From: Desulfobacula sp.
GTDB taxonomy: Bacteria; Desulfobacterota; Desulfobacteria; Desulfobacterales; Desulfobacteraceae
Assembly (NCBI GenBank): GCA_013792075.1
Contig: VMSR01000294.1
Coordinates: 1 to 42,644 of the forward strand
Length of the DNA stretch: 42,644 nucleotides
Direction: 5' to 3'
Part shown: one piece after another, positions 16,375 to 23,366 of the stretch
Layout of the letters: every line of letters begins with the position of its first letter
Numbering within the stretch: the stretch's first letter is position 1
Program-made: the position numbers and the translations under genes
Notes under the pieces: generated by a model
What the model was told of the DNA's origin: nothing
The model's database searches: none
The model's input: the letters and a program-made list of their open reading frames with translations, nothing else

Positions 16375-16899
16375 ATGCTTTTATCAACCTATACATTGGA
16401 AATATTCAAATCCAAATGCCAATCTGATGCAAAGGGGGTACATTGCTTTGCACACCTGGATCAGGATGTGAGCGAGGCACTGCCCTATCTAAATTCAGTG
16501 CTCGGTGGGTTCGAATATCTGTCAAATCCTCCTGCGGTAACCTTTAGAGCCCAAGGAAAGCTTATTACTGTCCATGGGAAAAAAATTGCCGTGAATGCGT
16601 TAAAAGATGGGGAAGAGGCCCAAAAAATAGTTGCATGGTTAAAAAATGAAATCAATGCGGCCTGGGAACAAAAAGAGACGATCAAACCCTGTTACTCAGG
16701 AATGCCCAAGCCCGGAATTTTAGAGATTCTTAAGCTTCTGCCGAAAAGCAATTGCCGGGAATGCAACGAACCCACGTGTATGGTTTTTGCCACAAAGGTT
16801 GCCGAGGGTGCTAAAGGACCGGAAGATTGCCCTTTGATGGGAACTGGTGAAACCATAAAATTAACCGCATATATGAAGCAGTTTAATCTGGATATTTAA
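16375..16899 (+). CDS. 4Fe-4S domain protein (ACS-gamma/RnfB-type cluster motif)
   Basis: A 174-residue protein. The N-terminal part (about 1-100) has no family I can name. The C-terminal part holds LPKSNCRECNEPTC followed by a fourth cysteine in GPEDCP (about residues 127-153), the C-x2-C-x4-C-x16-C pattern of the Fe-S domain (PF04060) found in the acetyl-CoA synthase gamma subunit and RnfB. This should bind one [4Fe-4S] cluster. It follows ccdA by 25 bases with an AAGGAG ribosome site, so it belongs to the arsR-led operon. A role in redox supply to the thiol relay or in metalloid chemistry is inference. Confidence 0.82.
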   Translation: MLLSTYTLEIFKSKCQSDAKGVHCFAHLDQDVSEALPYLNSVLGGFEYLSNPPAVTFRAQGKLITVHGKKIAVNALKDGEEAQKIVAWLKNEINAAWEQKETIKPCYSGMPKPGILEILKLLPKSNCRECNEPTCMVFATKVAEGAKGPEDCPLMGTGETIKLTAYMKQFNLDI

Positions 16900-16926
16900 T
16901 AAGGAAAAAGTATCATTTCCCATTCC

Positions 16927-17259
16927 ATGCTCATGCCCTTCACCCAGAAAGTGTTGCAGGTGATCAGATCGATTCCCGAGGGAAAAGTGCTCTCCTATGG
17001 GAGGGTGGCTGCTCTGGCCGGGAATCTGCGGGGGGCCCGGCAGGTCTCCCGGATACTCCACAGCATGTCCGGCAAGCATGAGCTTCCCTGGTACAGGGTG
17101 GTCAATTCAAAGGGAAAAATTTCACTGCCCCCGGGCCGGGGGTATGAACTTCAACGGGCGTTGCTTGAATCCGAAGGGGTGGCGTTTTCCCTTTCCCATA
17201 CCATTGATTTAAATACCTGCCTGTGGCAGCCCCCGGATTTTATGGAATGGTCCGGATGA
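16927..17259 (+). CDS. Alkyltransferase-like DNA-binding protein (MGMT family)
   Basis: A 110-residue protein with the O6-methylguanine methyltransferase DNA-binding fold: PFTQKVLQVIRSIPEGKVLSYGRVAALAG, arginine-finger segment LRGARQVSRIL, then P-W55-Y-R-V. In true methyltransferases this motif is PCHRV with the acceptor cysteine; tryptophan here makes this an alkyltransferase-like (ATL) protein that flags alkylated bases for nucleotide-excision repair instead of removing them. The start is uncertain: the ATG at 16927 lacks a near ribosome site, whereas AAGGA at 16902-16906 is well placed for ATC/ATT codons at 16912-16915. It may be the last gene of the arsR-led operon. Confidence 0.9.
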   Translation: MLMPFTQKVLQVIRSIPEGKVLSYGRVAALAGNLRGARQVSRILHSMSGKHELPWYRVVNSKGKISLPPGRGYELQRALLESEGVAFSLSHTIDLNTCLWQPPDFMEWSG

Positions 17260-17263
17260 CTGT

Positions 17264-17848
17264 TTACTGGGATTCAGCGGGAGTGTCTGCCTTCTTTTCA
17301 ATGGCCAGGCGCATCTCCCGCATTTTGGGTCCGTCTTTTTTCCAGATCCGGCATGAATCAATGAGAAATCCTTTTTCCTTTACCTTATCCAGGGAGACGG
17401 GTATGGGGGACTTTTTAGATCTTTTTTGGGTCAGCCATCCGTGAACGATTTCCTGGCCCATGGCCACAACAAGTCCGCAAAGGTGGGTACATCCCCTATT
17501 TCCGCCCATGATCTTCCGGATGTGGCTTGAAAATCCGGGTTTTATTTCAACGCCGACAAGCATTGCCACCCTGTCAAGGGTGGTCTGGCACTCTTCCATG
17601 GGAACGGTCAGCATCCGGGCCTCGGCCTGGACAATTGTCAATGGGTTTGGGTCTATTAACAGAGTGACCGTCATGTGGTGAACAATTCCAGGGGCTCTTG
17701 TTTTTCCCGTGACATCAAACACGGGGATATACCGCTGGTCCTTTAATTCGCCATGGACCAGGACCCGGTCTTCTGTATGGGGACAGGTGGAAAGGCTGAT
17801 ATTCCGGGTGTGGATTTTTGCGTGTTCTTTCATCAAGTCCCTGAGCAT
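17264..17848 (-). CDS. DUF2889 domain-containing protein
   Basis: A 194-residue protein of the DUF2889 family, recognised from the pattern of an N-terminal HTRNISLSTCPHTEDRVLVHGELKD segment, the central beta-rich part with HHMTVTLLIDPNPLTI, and the conserved G-G-N-R-G-C-T-H-L motif (about 113-121). The clustered Cys/His residues could bind a metal, but no function is established that I know of. A strong ribosome site (AAGGAG, 6 bases before ATG) supports the start. It is convergent with the ATL gene (4 bases apart) and divergent from the EamA transporter. Confidence 0.85.
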   Translation of the reverse strand: MLRDLMKEHAKIHTRNISLSTCPHTEDRVLVHGELKDQRYIPVFDVTGKTRAPGIVHHMTVTLLIDPNPLTIVQAEARMLTVPMEECQTTLDRVAMLVGVEIKPGFSSHIRKIMGGNRGCTHLCGLVVAMGQEIVHGWLTQKRSKKSPIPVSLDKVKEKGFLIDSCRIWKKDGPKMREMRLAIEKKADTPAESQ

Positions 17849-17976
17849 GGAAATTCTCCTTGTTTGCGGTTCTGGTTTGGCAACCTAATTCATTTGTCAG
17901 GTTAAATCAAATCTTTTTCCTTGACCCGGGCGTCATAAATCTTTACCGTCCATTTTTATGCAAAAGGAAGACTGCC

Positions 17977-18879
17977 ATGTCCATTCGCACGTTTTATAAA
18001 AACCCGATGCCGGTTTTGATAACAGGCGCTATTTTGATCAGCTTCTCAAGTGTTTTTGTGAAGACCTCCCAGGTGCATCCCCTTGTATCTGCTTTTTATC
18101 GGGTGTTTTTTGGCTGCTTTTTTTTGACCTGCGCCTGTTGGATAAAAAAAGAGTTTAAATCCAAAGGCCTGAAAAAAAATTTATTGGCCATCCTGTGCGG
18201 ACTGGTGTTCGGTCTGGACCTTTTTTGCTGGCACATGAGCATTCAATATGTCGGCCCCGGTCTGGCCACCATCCTGGTAAATTGCCAGGTATTTGTCCTG
18301 GCAATTGTGGGATGGCTGGTGTTTAAAGAACAGCTGGGTGTCTGGTTTGTCCTTTCGGTTCCCCTGGCGTTCCTGGGCCTTTTTATGGTGATCGGGCTGG
18401 ATATTAACCAATTGCGTCCTGACGATCTTCTGGGCCTGGGCTATGGACTGCTCACCGCTGTCTGGTATAGTATCTTTTTGTTGCTGCTTCGTCATGTCCA
18501 GTCCGATGAATCACCGGCAAAGGGTTCCGGGGGGACGGTTTTTTATTACCAGGTGGTATTGACGGCTGCCTGTTCGTTCTTCCTGGGTGCTGCCGTGCTT
18601 GCCTTCGGCCATTCCTTTGCCATACCGACAGGAACTTCTCTTTTCTCTTTGCTGGGGCTGGGTTTTTTGTCCCAGGCCTTTGCCTGGGGGATGATTTCCA
18701 ATTCCCTTCCAGGGGTTCCCGCCTCCCGTGCCGGATTGATCCTGCTGCTCCAGCCTGCCCTTTCCTTTTTCTGGGATGTCCTGTTTTTTAACCGGCAGAC
18801 CGGTATTGAAGGGTGGGCGGGGGTGATGATGGTTTTGACGGCCATCTACCTGGGAATGGCGGGCAGGGTAAAAAAATAA
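17977..18879 (+). CDS. EamA/DMT-superfamily transporter
   Basis: A 300-residue membrane protein with about ten hydrophobic segments in two EamA repeats (first from ITGAILISFSSVFVKTSQVHPLVSAFYR, second from LLGLGYGLLTAVWYSIFLLLL). The repeat architecture is that of drug/metabolite exporters; the substrate is unknown. The ATG at 17977 is chosen because AAAGGAAG lies 6 bases upstream and the first helix starts shortly after; the frame is open to 17860 but those residues overlap the divergent promoter region. The FmdE-family gene follows 21 bases later and is probably co-transcribed. Confidence 0.88.
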   Translation: MSIRTFYKNPMPVLITGAILISFSSVFVKTSQVHPLVSAFYRVFFGCFFLTCACWIKKEFKSKGLKKNLLAILCGLVFGLDLFCWHMSIQYVGPGLATILVNCQVFVLAIVGWLVFKEQLGVWFVLSVPLAFLGLFMVIGLDINQLRPDDLLGLGYGLLTAVWYSIFLLLLRHVQSDESPAKGSGGTVFYYQVVLTAACSFFLGAAVLAFGHSFAIPTGTSLFSLLGLGFLSQAFAWGMISNSLPGVPASRAGLILLLQPALSFFWDVLFFNRQTGIEGWAGVMMVLTAIYLGMAGRVKK

Positions 18880-18900
18880 ATTATTAAAAAGGAGTTCGCC

Positions 18901-19455
18901 ATGACCTGTCAATTGGATAAAAGCGTAATTGAACAAACCATTTCATTTCACGGCCATTCATGTCCCGGGCTTGCCATTGGGATCCGAACGGCGGAACTTG
19001 CCATCCAGAAACTAAAGATTACCCCGGCTTCATCCATTGTCTGTGTGGTTGAAACCGATATGTGTGCGGTGGATGGTATTCAGTTTCTAACCGGGTGTAC
19101 ATTTGGCAAGGGAAACCTGGTTCACAAAGACTTTGGGAAAGCCGGGTTTACTTTTTTTGACCGGGAGGCGGGCCAGGGGTTCAGGGCTGTTTTCCTGGAG
19201 GATGCCATCAGGGATCTGCCGGACCCCGGGGGGCTTTCCGGGAAAGAGGCCAGAACCTTTCATATCATGGCGGCCGATATCAATGACCTGTTTGATATTC
19301 AGGCAATTGTCCACCCGCCGGTAAGGCCGGCAAGGATTTTACAAAGCATCACCTGCCAGGATTGCAGGGAAAAGGTTATGGAATCAAGGCTGAGAAGATT
19401 TGACGGGAAAGATCTTTGTATCCCCTGTTTTATGGCCTACGAACAAAAAATTTAA
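18901..19455 (+). CDS. FmdE family protein with C-terminal zinc ribbon
   Basis: A 184-residue protein of the FmdE family (formylmethanofuran dehydrogenase subunit E-like), despite the name common in sulfate reducers. The N-terminus has the conserved FHGHSCPGLAIGIR (about 17-30) with the CPG motif, followed by VVETDMCAVDGIQFLTGCTFGKGNL, containing the other conserved cysteines. The C-terminus is a zinc ribbon with C152-x2-C155 and C173-x2-C176. A molybdenum/tungsten-related role is often suggested for the family but is not shown here; the AOR gene at 29228-30997 is a possible client only by inference. AAGGAG precedes the ATG. It converges with a kinase gene and overlaps its end by 4 bases. Confidence 0.9.
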   Translation: MTCQLDKSVIEQTISFHGHSCPGLAIGIRTAELAIQKLKITPASSIVCVVETDMCAVDGIQFLTGCTFGKGNLVHKDFGKAGFTFFDREAGQGFRAVFLEDAIRDLPDPGGLSGKEARTFHIMAADINDLFDIQAIVHPPVRPARILQSITCQDCREKVMESRLRRFDGKDLCIPCFMAYEQKI

Positions 19456-20531
19456 TCAGATCCGATTTGCCGGTCAGGAGCTCGTGGTAAGGTTGTAGAT
19501 GCCTTTTCAATGTCAATAACCTTGCCCTGGGGGAATTGCTTGGTTTCATAATTGGTTATTTTGATCAGGTTTCGGGTTGTCTTGGCCATCCGTTTTACCT
19601 GTTCCTGGATACGCCTGATCCGCTCTGAAACAGGGTGGTCCGGTTCAAGGTCCAGTAACATGATTTCCGCATTGCCCAATATCATCTGCAGGGGCTGGTT
19701 CAGTTCATGACAGACAGCCCCTGCCATTTCCACTACCCCTTCCATTCGTTCATTTTGCAGGAGCCTTGCTTCCGCCTTCTGCAGTCGTTGGATTTGACGA
19801 TTCAAAAGATACATGCTGGCAAGGGTTCCTCCAACACCCATTGCCCATAGAATGCCATACACAAGGGACATGGTGTTGGTACGGGCTTTTTCAATGGCAA
19901 GGTAGGGAGCCAGGGGGATGGAGATGCTGATTCCGCCCCTGATTTCCCCTTCCTTGTAGCCCTGCTCTTCATGGCAGACCAGGCACCCTTTTTCCGTGAC
20001 CAGGGGTCCCATCAACCGCAGATGATCCGTCTGGTCTATTTTTTCTATGGAGCTGACCTCTGTTTCGCCTTTTTCAAAGCGTTTCAGCGCCAGTGTTTCC
20101 CAAGGGTCCGGGGCATTCAGGGGACGGATGGGGTTCAGGCTGGTAATATGGCTTTTGCGCCCATGGCTTTGTGCCGCCAGCTCATGGACCTGCCTTGTCA
20201 TGTAGGCCGGATTGATTTTTGTGAGGGTGATACCTCCAGGCGCCTTGATTTCCCGGTGTTCTGTCTTCAGGTATGGATTGGGTTGGGTCTGGGGGGTTAT
20301 GGGAACATAGACCCCCCCATGGCCGGTATTCCAGCGCCTGTATAGGATATCGTTTTTAAAGGCGTTTCTGGCATCAATTTTGATGGTTTCAAGGGTTCCG
20401 GACCGGCTGGACTGGACAATCCAGAGCCAGGAGAAAAAAAGGAACAGGGACCACACGCAGATGATGCAGGCGGCATAGACCCACAATCGGATGGGGTTTT
20501 GATTTTTTTTGGTTTGGTTTTGTTTCGTCAA
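19452..20531 (-). CDS. Heme-motif (DUF3365-like) sensor with HisKA domain and no ATPase domain
   Basis: A 359-residue membrane protein. Helix 1 spans about 17-40 and helix 2 about 219-242; between them is a periplasmic DUF3365/Tll0287-like domain with C183-L-V-C-H187, a c-type heme-binding motif. After helix 2 a coiled linker leads into a phospho-acceptor helix with H275 (GAVCHELNQPLQMILGNAEIML), the HisKA pattern. The protein stops about 85 residues later with no N, G1 or G2 boxes, so the catalytic ATPase domain is absent. The start is TTG with AGGGAT 7 bases upstream. A complete kinase gene lies upstream on the same strand, 87 bases away. Confidence 0.85.
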   Translation of the reverse strand: MTKQNQTKKNQNPIRLWVYAACIICVWSLFLFFSWLWIVQSSRSGTLETIKIDARNAFKNDILYRRWNTGHGGVYVPITPQTQPNPYLKTEHREIKAPGGITLTKINPAYMTRQVHELAAQSHGRKSHITSLNPIRPLNAPDPWETLALKRFEKGETEVSSIEKIDQTDHLRLMGPLVTEKGCLVCHEEQGYKEGEIRGGISISIPLAPYLAIEKARTNTMSLVYGILWAMGVGGTLASMYLLNRQIQRLQKAEARLLQNERMEGVVEMAGAVCHELNQPLQMILGNAEIMLLDLEPDHPVSERIRRIQEQVKRMAKTTRNLIKITNYETKQFPQGKVIDIEKASTTLPRAPDRQIGSD

Positions 20532-20618
20532 GATATATCCCTGATTTGTGGGGAGTCATCAACTTTCATCATTCTGCAATTTTATTTGCCCAAGGTCAAG
20601 GCAGAAGTTGTCGCCCGT

Positions 20619-22535
20619 TCATGATTCTGGAAAGGGAAAAAACACGGAGACGGTTGTTTTGCCATCACAGTGAAAGCCTTTTTCGCCCCTGCATGTTTCA
20701 ATATTGCCGGGGCAGACATCCGTATCAAGGGGCAGGCGCCAGCAGCGTTTGGATGTCATTTTAATTTTAAAATGGTATCGTTCGGAAAATATTTTCATCC
20801 GCAGCAGGTCGGCCCCTTTTCCTCCGGCCCCAAAATCATAGGGTCTTTTGGACGAATAGTTCAGGGTGGCCTGGGGGGAAAAAAAACCTTCAAATATTCT
20901 TTTCTGGGCTTCCCGGGTCAAGCCAACCCCATGATCCTGGACAACAAGTTCCACTCCTTTCCCTCTGTCATGGACAATGATCCCGATATTTCCGCCGTTG
21001 GGTGTGTTTTCAACGGCATTCCGGATCAGTCCGTCAACTATTTTTTGCAGAGGGTCCATGGGTATTTCAATGGGGGCCGATGATTTGAGCCCCACTGAGG
21101 TTTTTACATTCCTGTGGGCAAAAAGGGGAGAGAGCTCCCGGAGCCTTTCTTCTACAAACCGGTTCAAATATATCTTTTGGACTACAAAATCCCGGGAAGA
21201 GAAGACATCATCCAGTTTTTCCCGAACCTTTGCGATCACGTCTTTTTCTCCGATCTCTTCGGCAATCAGGGTTTCAATAGCATCTTCACATTGATCAAAG
21301 ATAAGGGAGAATAGTCTTTTGTGTAAAAAGGATTTCTTTTCAACGATGTCGTAAATCTCATCTTCAATGCCGATAATTCGGTACAGGTTCCTGTGGATTC
21401 TATCCAGGGTTGGCTTCCATTCTTTTTCGGGCAGATGGGTCAGCTTTTTGGACAGAACTTTAAAGGAACTGAGCAATATGGCCACCGGTGTTTTAAGTTC
21501 ATGGGACAGGTGGCTGATCATTTTGTCTTTTGCGGCATTCAGTCCGATAAGTTCTTGGTTGGCCTTTTGCAACTCTTCTGAAACCCCTGCATTTTCAATG
21601 GAAAGGGCCACCGTGCCTGCAATGGTATTCAGGATTTCAAGGTCGGTTTTATCAAATTCCCCTTCTTTTTTATTGTCTGCCGTGATGACACCGATGATGC
21701 GTTCTTTGGTGCGCAATGGCACCACCATGACATTTTTCACCTTGTGTCCGATTTTTTCATCCCGGTTCAGGTGAAGCCTATGGTTGTCCGGCAGGGAGTT
21801 CATCATGACCGGATTGCCAGTCTTTACGACCTGACCGGCGATAAGCTCATCAATGGAAAACCGGATCTTTTTGATTCTTTCCTGGGTGGTGGGATCATCA
21901 TGAACCACGCTTAAAAAATAAAATTCCTTCTGGTTTTCATCCAGTAAAATCACATTGGCGCCTTCGGTACCCAGCAATTCCTTGATTTCAACACTCACAT
22001 ACTGCATGAGCTTTCGCAGTTCCGGGTATTGGGGCAATACCTGGCTGATACGGTTCATGGCACTTCGGTTCCGGTTGATCCGCCGTTCCATGGTCACGTC
22101 CCTGAAAACAATAATCATGCTGGTTGGCTGGTTGTTTTCATCCCTTTCAATTCCCACCCGCATGATGACATCCAGGAGTTTACCCTCCCGGGTCAGTCGT
22201 TTGGTGTTCAGTTTGAGAACATTTTTTTCCGGCGGCAGACCCGATATCTTCTGGGAGAGTTCTTCCTGTAATGGTCCGGGGATATATTGCCGGCCTCTTT
22301 TCCCTTTCAGCTCTTCAAGGGTCCATCCAAAGGTCTGGGTAAAGGCGGGATTGAGATAGGAGACAAGGCCTTTTTTGTCCCGGATCAGAACCGGGTAGGG
22401 AAGAAATTTTAAAAACCGGTTATAATTTTTTCGGGCAGTTTTATCCTCCTGCCCACTGGTGAGCCTGAGATCTGCTTCCTTTTCAAGGGATCGGACCCGC
22501 TCGGCCAATTCCTCATAGGTTGGGTTTTCTCTCAT
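20619..22535 (-). CDS. PAS-GAF sensor histidine kinase
   Basis: A 638-residue soluble kinase. Order: short coiled coil (6-25), PAS (about 40-150), GAF (about 165-318), HisKA with H345 (SHLSHELKTPVAILL), a helical insertion (about 385-455), then HATPase with N506/N510 (IRNAVENTPNGG), G1 box DHGVG (534-538) and G2 region FGAGGKGADLLRMK. A Cys-containing loop (C598, C608, C615, C623) interrupts the end of the ATPase domain before the last strand TTVSVFFP. There are no membrane segments, so it senses a cytoplasmic signal. AGGATATGA precedes the ATG. No response regulator gene is adjacent; the partner is unknown. Confidence 0.92.
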   Translation of the reverse strand: MRENPTYEELAERVRSLEKEADLRLTSGQEDKTARKNYNRFLKFLPYPVLIRDKKGLVSYLNPAFTQTFGWTLEELKGKRGRQYIPGPLQEELSQKISGLPPEKNVLKLNTKRLTREGKLLDVIMRVGIERDENNQPTSMIIVFRDVTMERRINRNRSAMNRISQVLPQYPELRKLMQYVSVEIKELLGTEGANVILLDENQKEFYFLSVVHDDPTTQERIKKIRFSIDELIAGQVVKTGNPVMMNSLPDNHRLHLNRDEKIGHKVKNVMVVPLRTKERIIGVITADNKKEGEFDKTDLEILNTIAGTVALSIENAGVSEELQKANQELIGLNAAKDKMISHLSHELKTPVAILLSSFKVLSKKLTHLPEKEWKPTLDRIHRNLYRIIGIEDEIYDIVEKKSFLHKRLFSLIFDQCEDAIETLIAEEIGEKDVIAKVREKLDDVFSSRDFVVQKIYLNRFVEERLRELSPLFAHRNVKTSVGLKSSAPIEIPMDPLQKIVDGLIRNAVENTPNGGNIGIIVHDRGKGVELVVQDHGVGLTREAQKRIFEGFFSPQATLNYSSKRPYDFGAGGKGADLLRMKIFSERYHFKIKMTSKRCWRLPLDTDVCPGNIETCRGEKGFHCDGKTTVSVFFPFPES

Positions 22536-22703
22536 TCATATCCTAAATAGTGTCACAGGCGAGCAATTAGATCCAAAGGGATCTGCCCGGCATAGATTTC
22601 TTTTTGCTTCCAGTGTTTAATAATGTTTCTGCAGTTTTGTCAACCGCCAAGATATAGACGGGCCATTGCAATTTCACGGATGGTATTGGGTCTTTGCACC
22701 CCC

Positions 22704-22747
22704 AAAAAAAGACAGGATTCCATAAAAAAAACATTTCGCCGGAATCC
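22704..22747 (-). terminator. Possible terminator after the NifX-like gene
   Basis: On the minus strand GGATTCC (22747-22741) pairs with GGAATCC (22721-22715) around a 19-base loop, followed by TGTC and seven T residues (22710-22704). The large loop lowers confidence. The short frame 22567-22761 over this region is not considered a gene. Confidence 0.4.
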
Positions 22748-22791
22748 AGGGGTTTAAACAAGGGGACAGGGTTTAATGAAAGTCTTTGGCC

Positions 22792-23163
22792 CTATGGCTG
22801 GATGTGTTTTCTGCGCCGGCAGTACTCCATGCTGCAGCCGGGCATCATATGTCCTTTTTCAATGGTCTGGCGGCTGGCAAAATAATCAAGAAAATCCATT
22901 GCATTTCCCGTGACAAAGGAGATGAGCTTGATATTGTTTTCCACAAGAAAATCTGCCGGTTTTGTGGAGATGGCGCCGCAGATCAATGTTGTGATCTGCA
23001 TTTTTTGAAGCAGGCGGATGAGATCCTGACAACACTCAGGGTCAAAGGGGGTATATGTTTTTTTTGCGATCTTCCTGTTTTCAATCCGGGCAACCAGAAG
23101 GGTGCGGGCCGAATCAAAAACAGGGGAAATCCGGTTTCCCCAAATGGGAATGGCTATTTTCAT
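22792..23163 (-). CDS. NifX/NifB-like dinitrogenase iron-molybdenum cofactor-binding domain protein
   Basis: A 123-residue protein that is essentially one dinitrogenase-cofactor-binding domain: MKIAIPIWGNRISPVFDSA at the start, the central ITTLICGAISTKPADFLVENNIKLISFVTGNAMDFLDYF, and a short tail with C110 and C115. Members carry or insert metal-sulfur cofactors; stand-alone ones also occur outside nitrogen fixation, and no nif genes are seen here. The start at 23163 has GGAGG 7 bases upstream; the longer frame is not needed. It is preceded by its own sigma-54 promoter (23207-23222) and lies downstream of a sigma-54 activator gene, strongly suggesting the activator controls it. Confidence 0.9.
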   Translation of the reverse strand: MKIAIPIWGNRISPVFDSARTLLVARIENRKIAKKTYTPFDPECCQDLIRLLQKMQITTLICGAISTKPADFLVENNIKLISFVTGNAMDFLDYFASRQTIEKGHMMPGCSMEYCRRRKHIQP

Positions 23164-23206
23164 GGGACACCTCCATATTGTTTTCCCGCCGTTTTTATAT
23201 TGTCGA

Positions 23207-23222
23207 TGCAAAGCCTGTGCCC
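23207..23222 (-). promoter_or_regulatory. Sigma-54 promoter of the NifX-like gene
   Basis: Read on the minus strand, GGGCACAGGCTTTGCA matches TGGCAC-N5-TTGCA at all but the first base, with GG and GC elements 10 bases apart. It lies 44 bases before the start codon at 23163. Confidence 0.75.
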
Positions 23223-23317
23223 AAGGGGAAGGGTGTTTTGGATCAAGGGAAAAATTCTGATAAAACAGGTGGTTATGCTTTCTTTGCAGAAGAGGAACAT
23301 GTCGATTGGTCAGGGGC

Positions 23318-23360
23318 GGTCGCAAAAACAGGACGGGTCAGGGGCATTGGGTTGCAACGG
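23318..23360 (-). promoter_or_regulatory. Candidate activator half-sites upstream of the NifX-like gene
   Basis: GGTCGCAAAAA at 23318-23328 and GGTTGCAAC at 23350-23358 repeat the core seen in the sites upstream of the activator gene (24904-24955). They lie about 96 and 128 bp upstream of the sigma-54 promoter, 32 bp apart. The right arms are degenerate, so these would be half or weak sites. Confidence 0.5.
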
Positions 23361-23366
23361 CTATGG

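Noticed and set aside
22567-22761. 64-residue minus-strand frame
   Set aside because: Covers the probable terminator region of the NifX-like gene; low-complexity, no ribosome site and no family.
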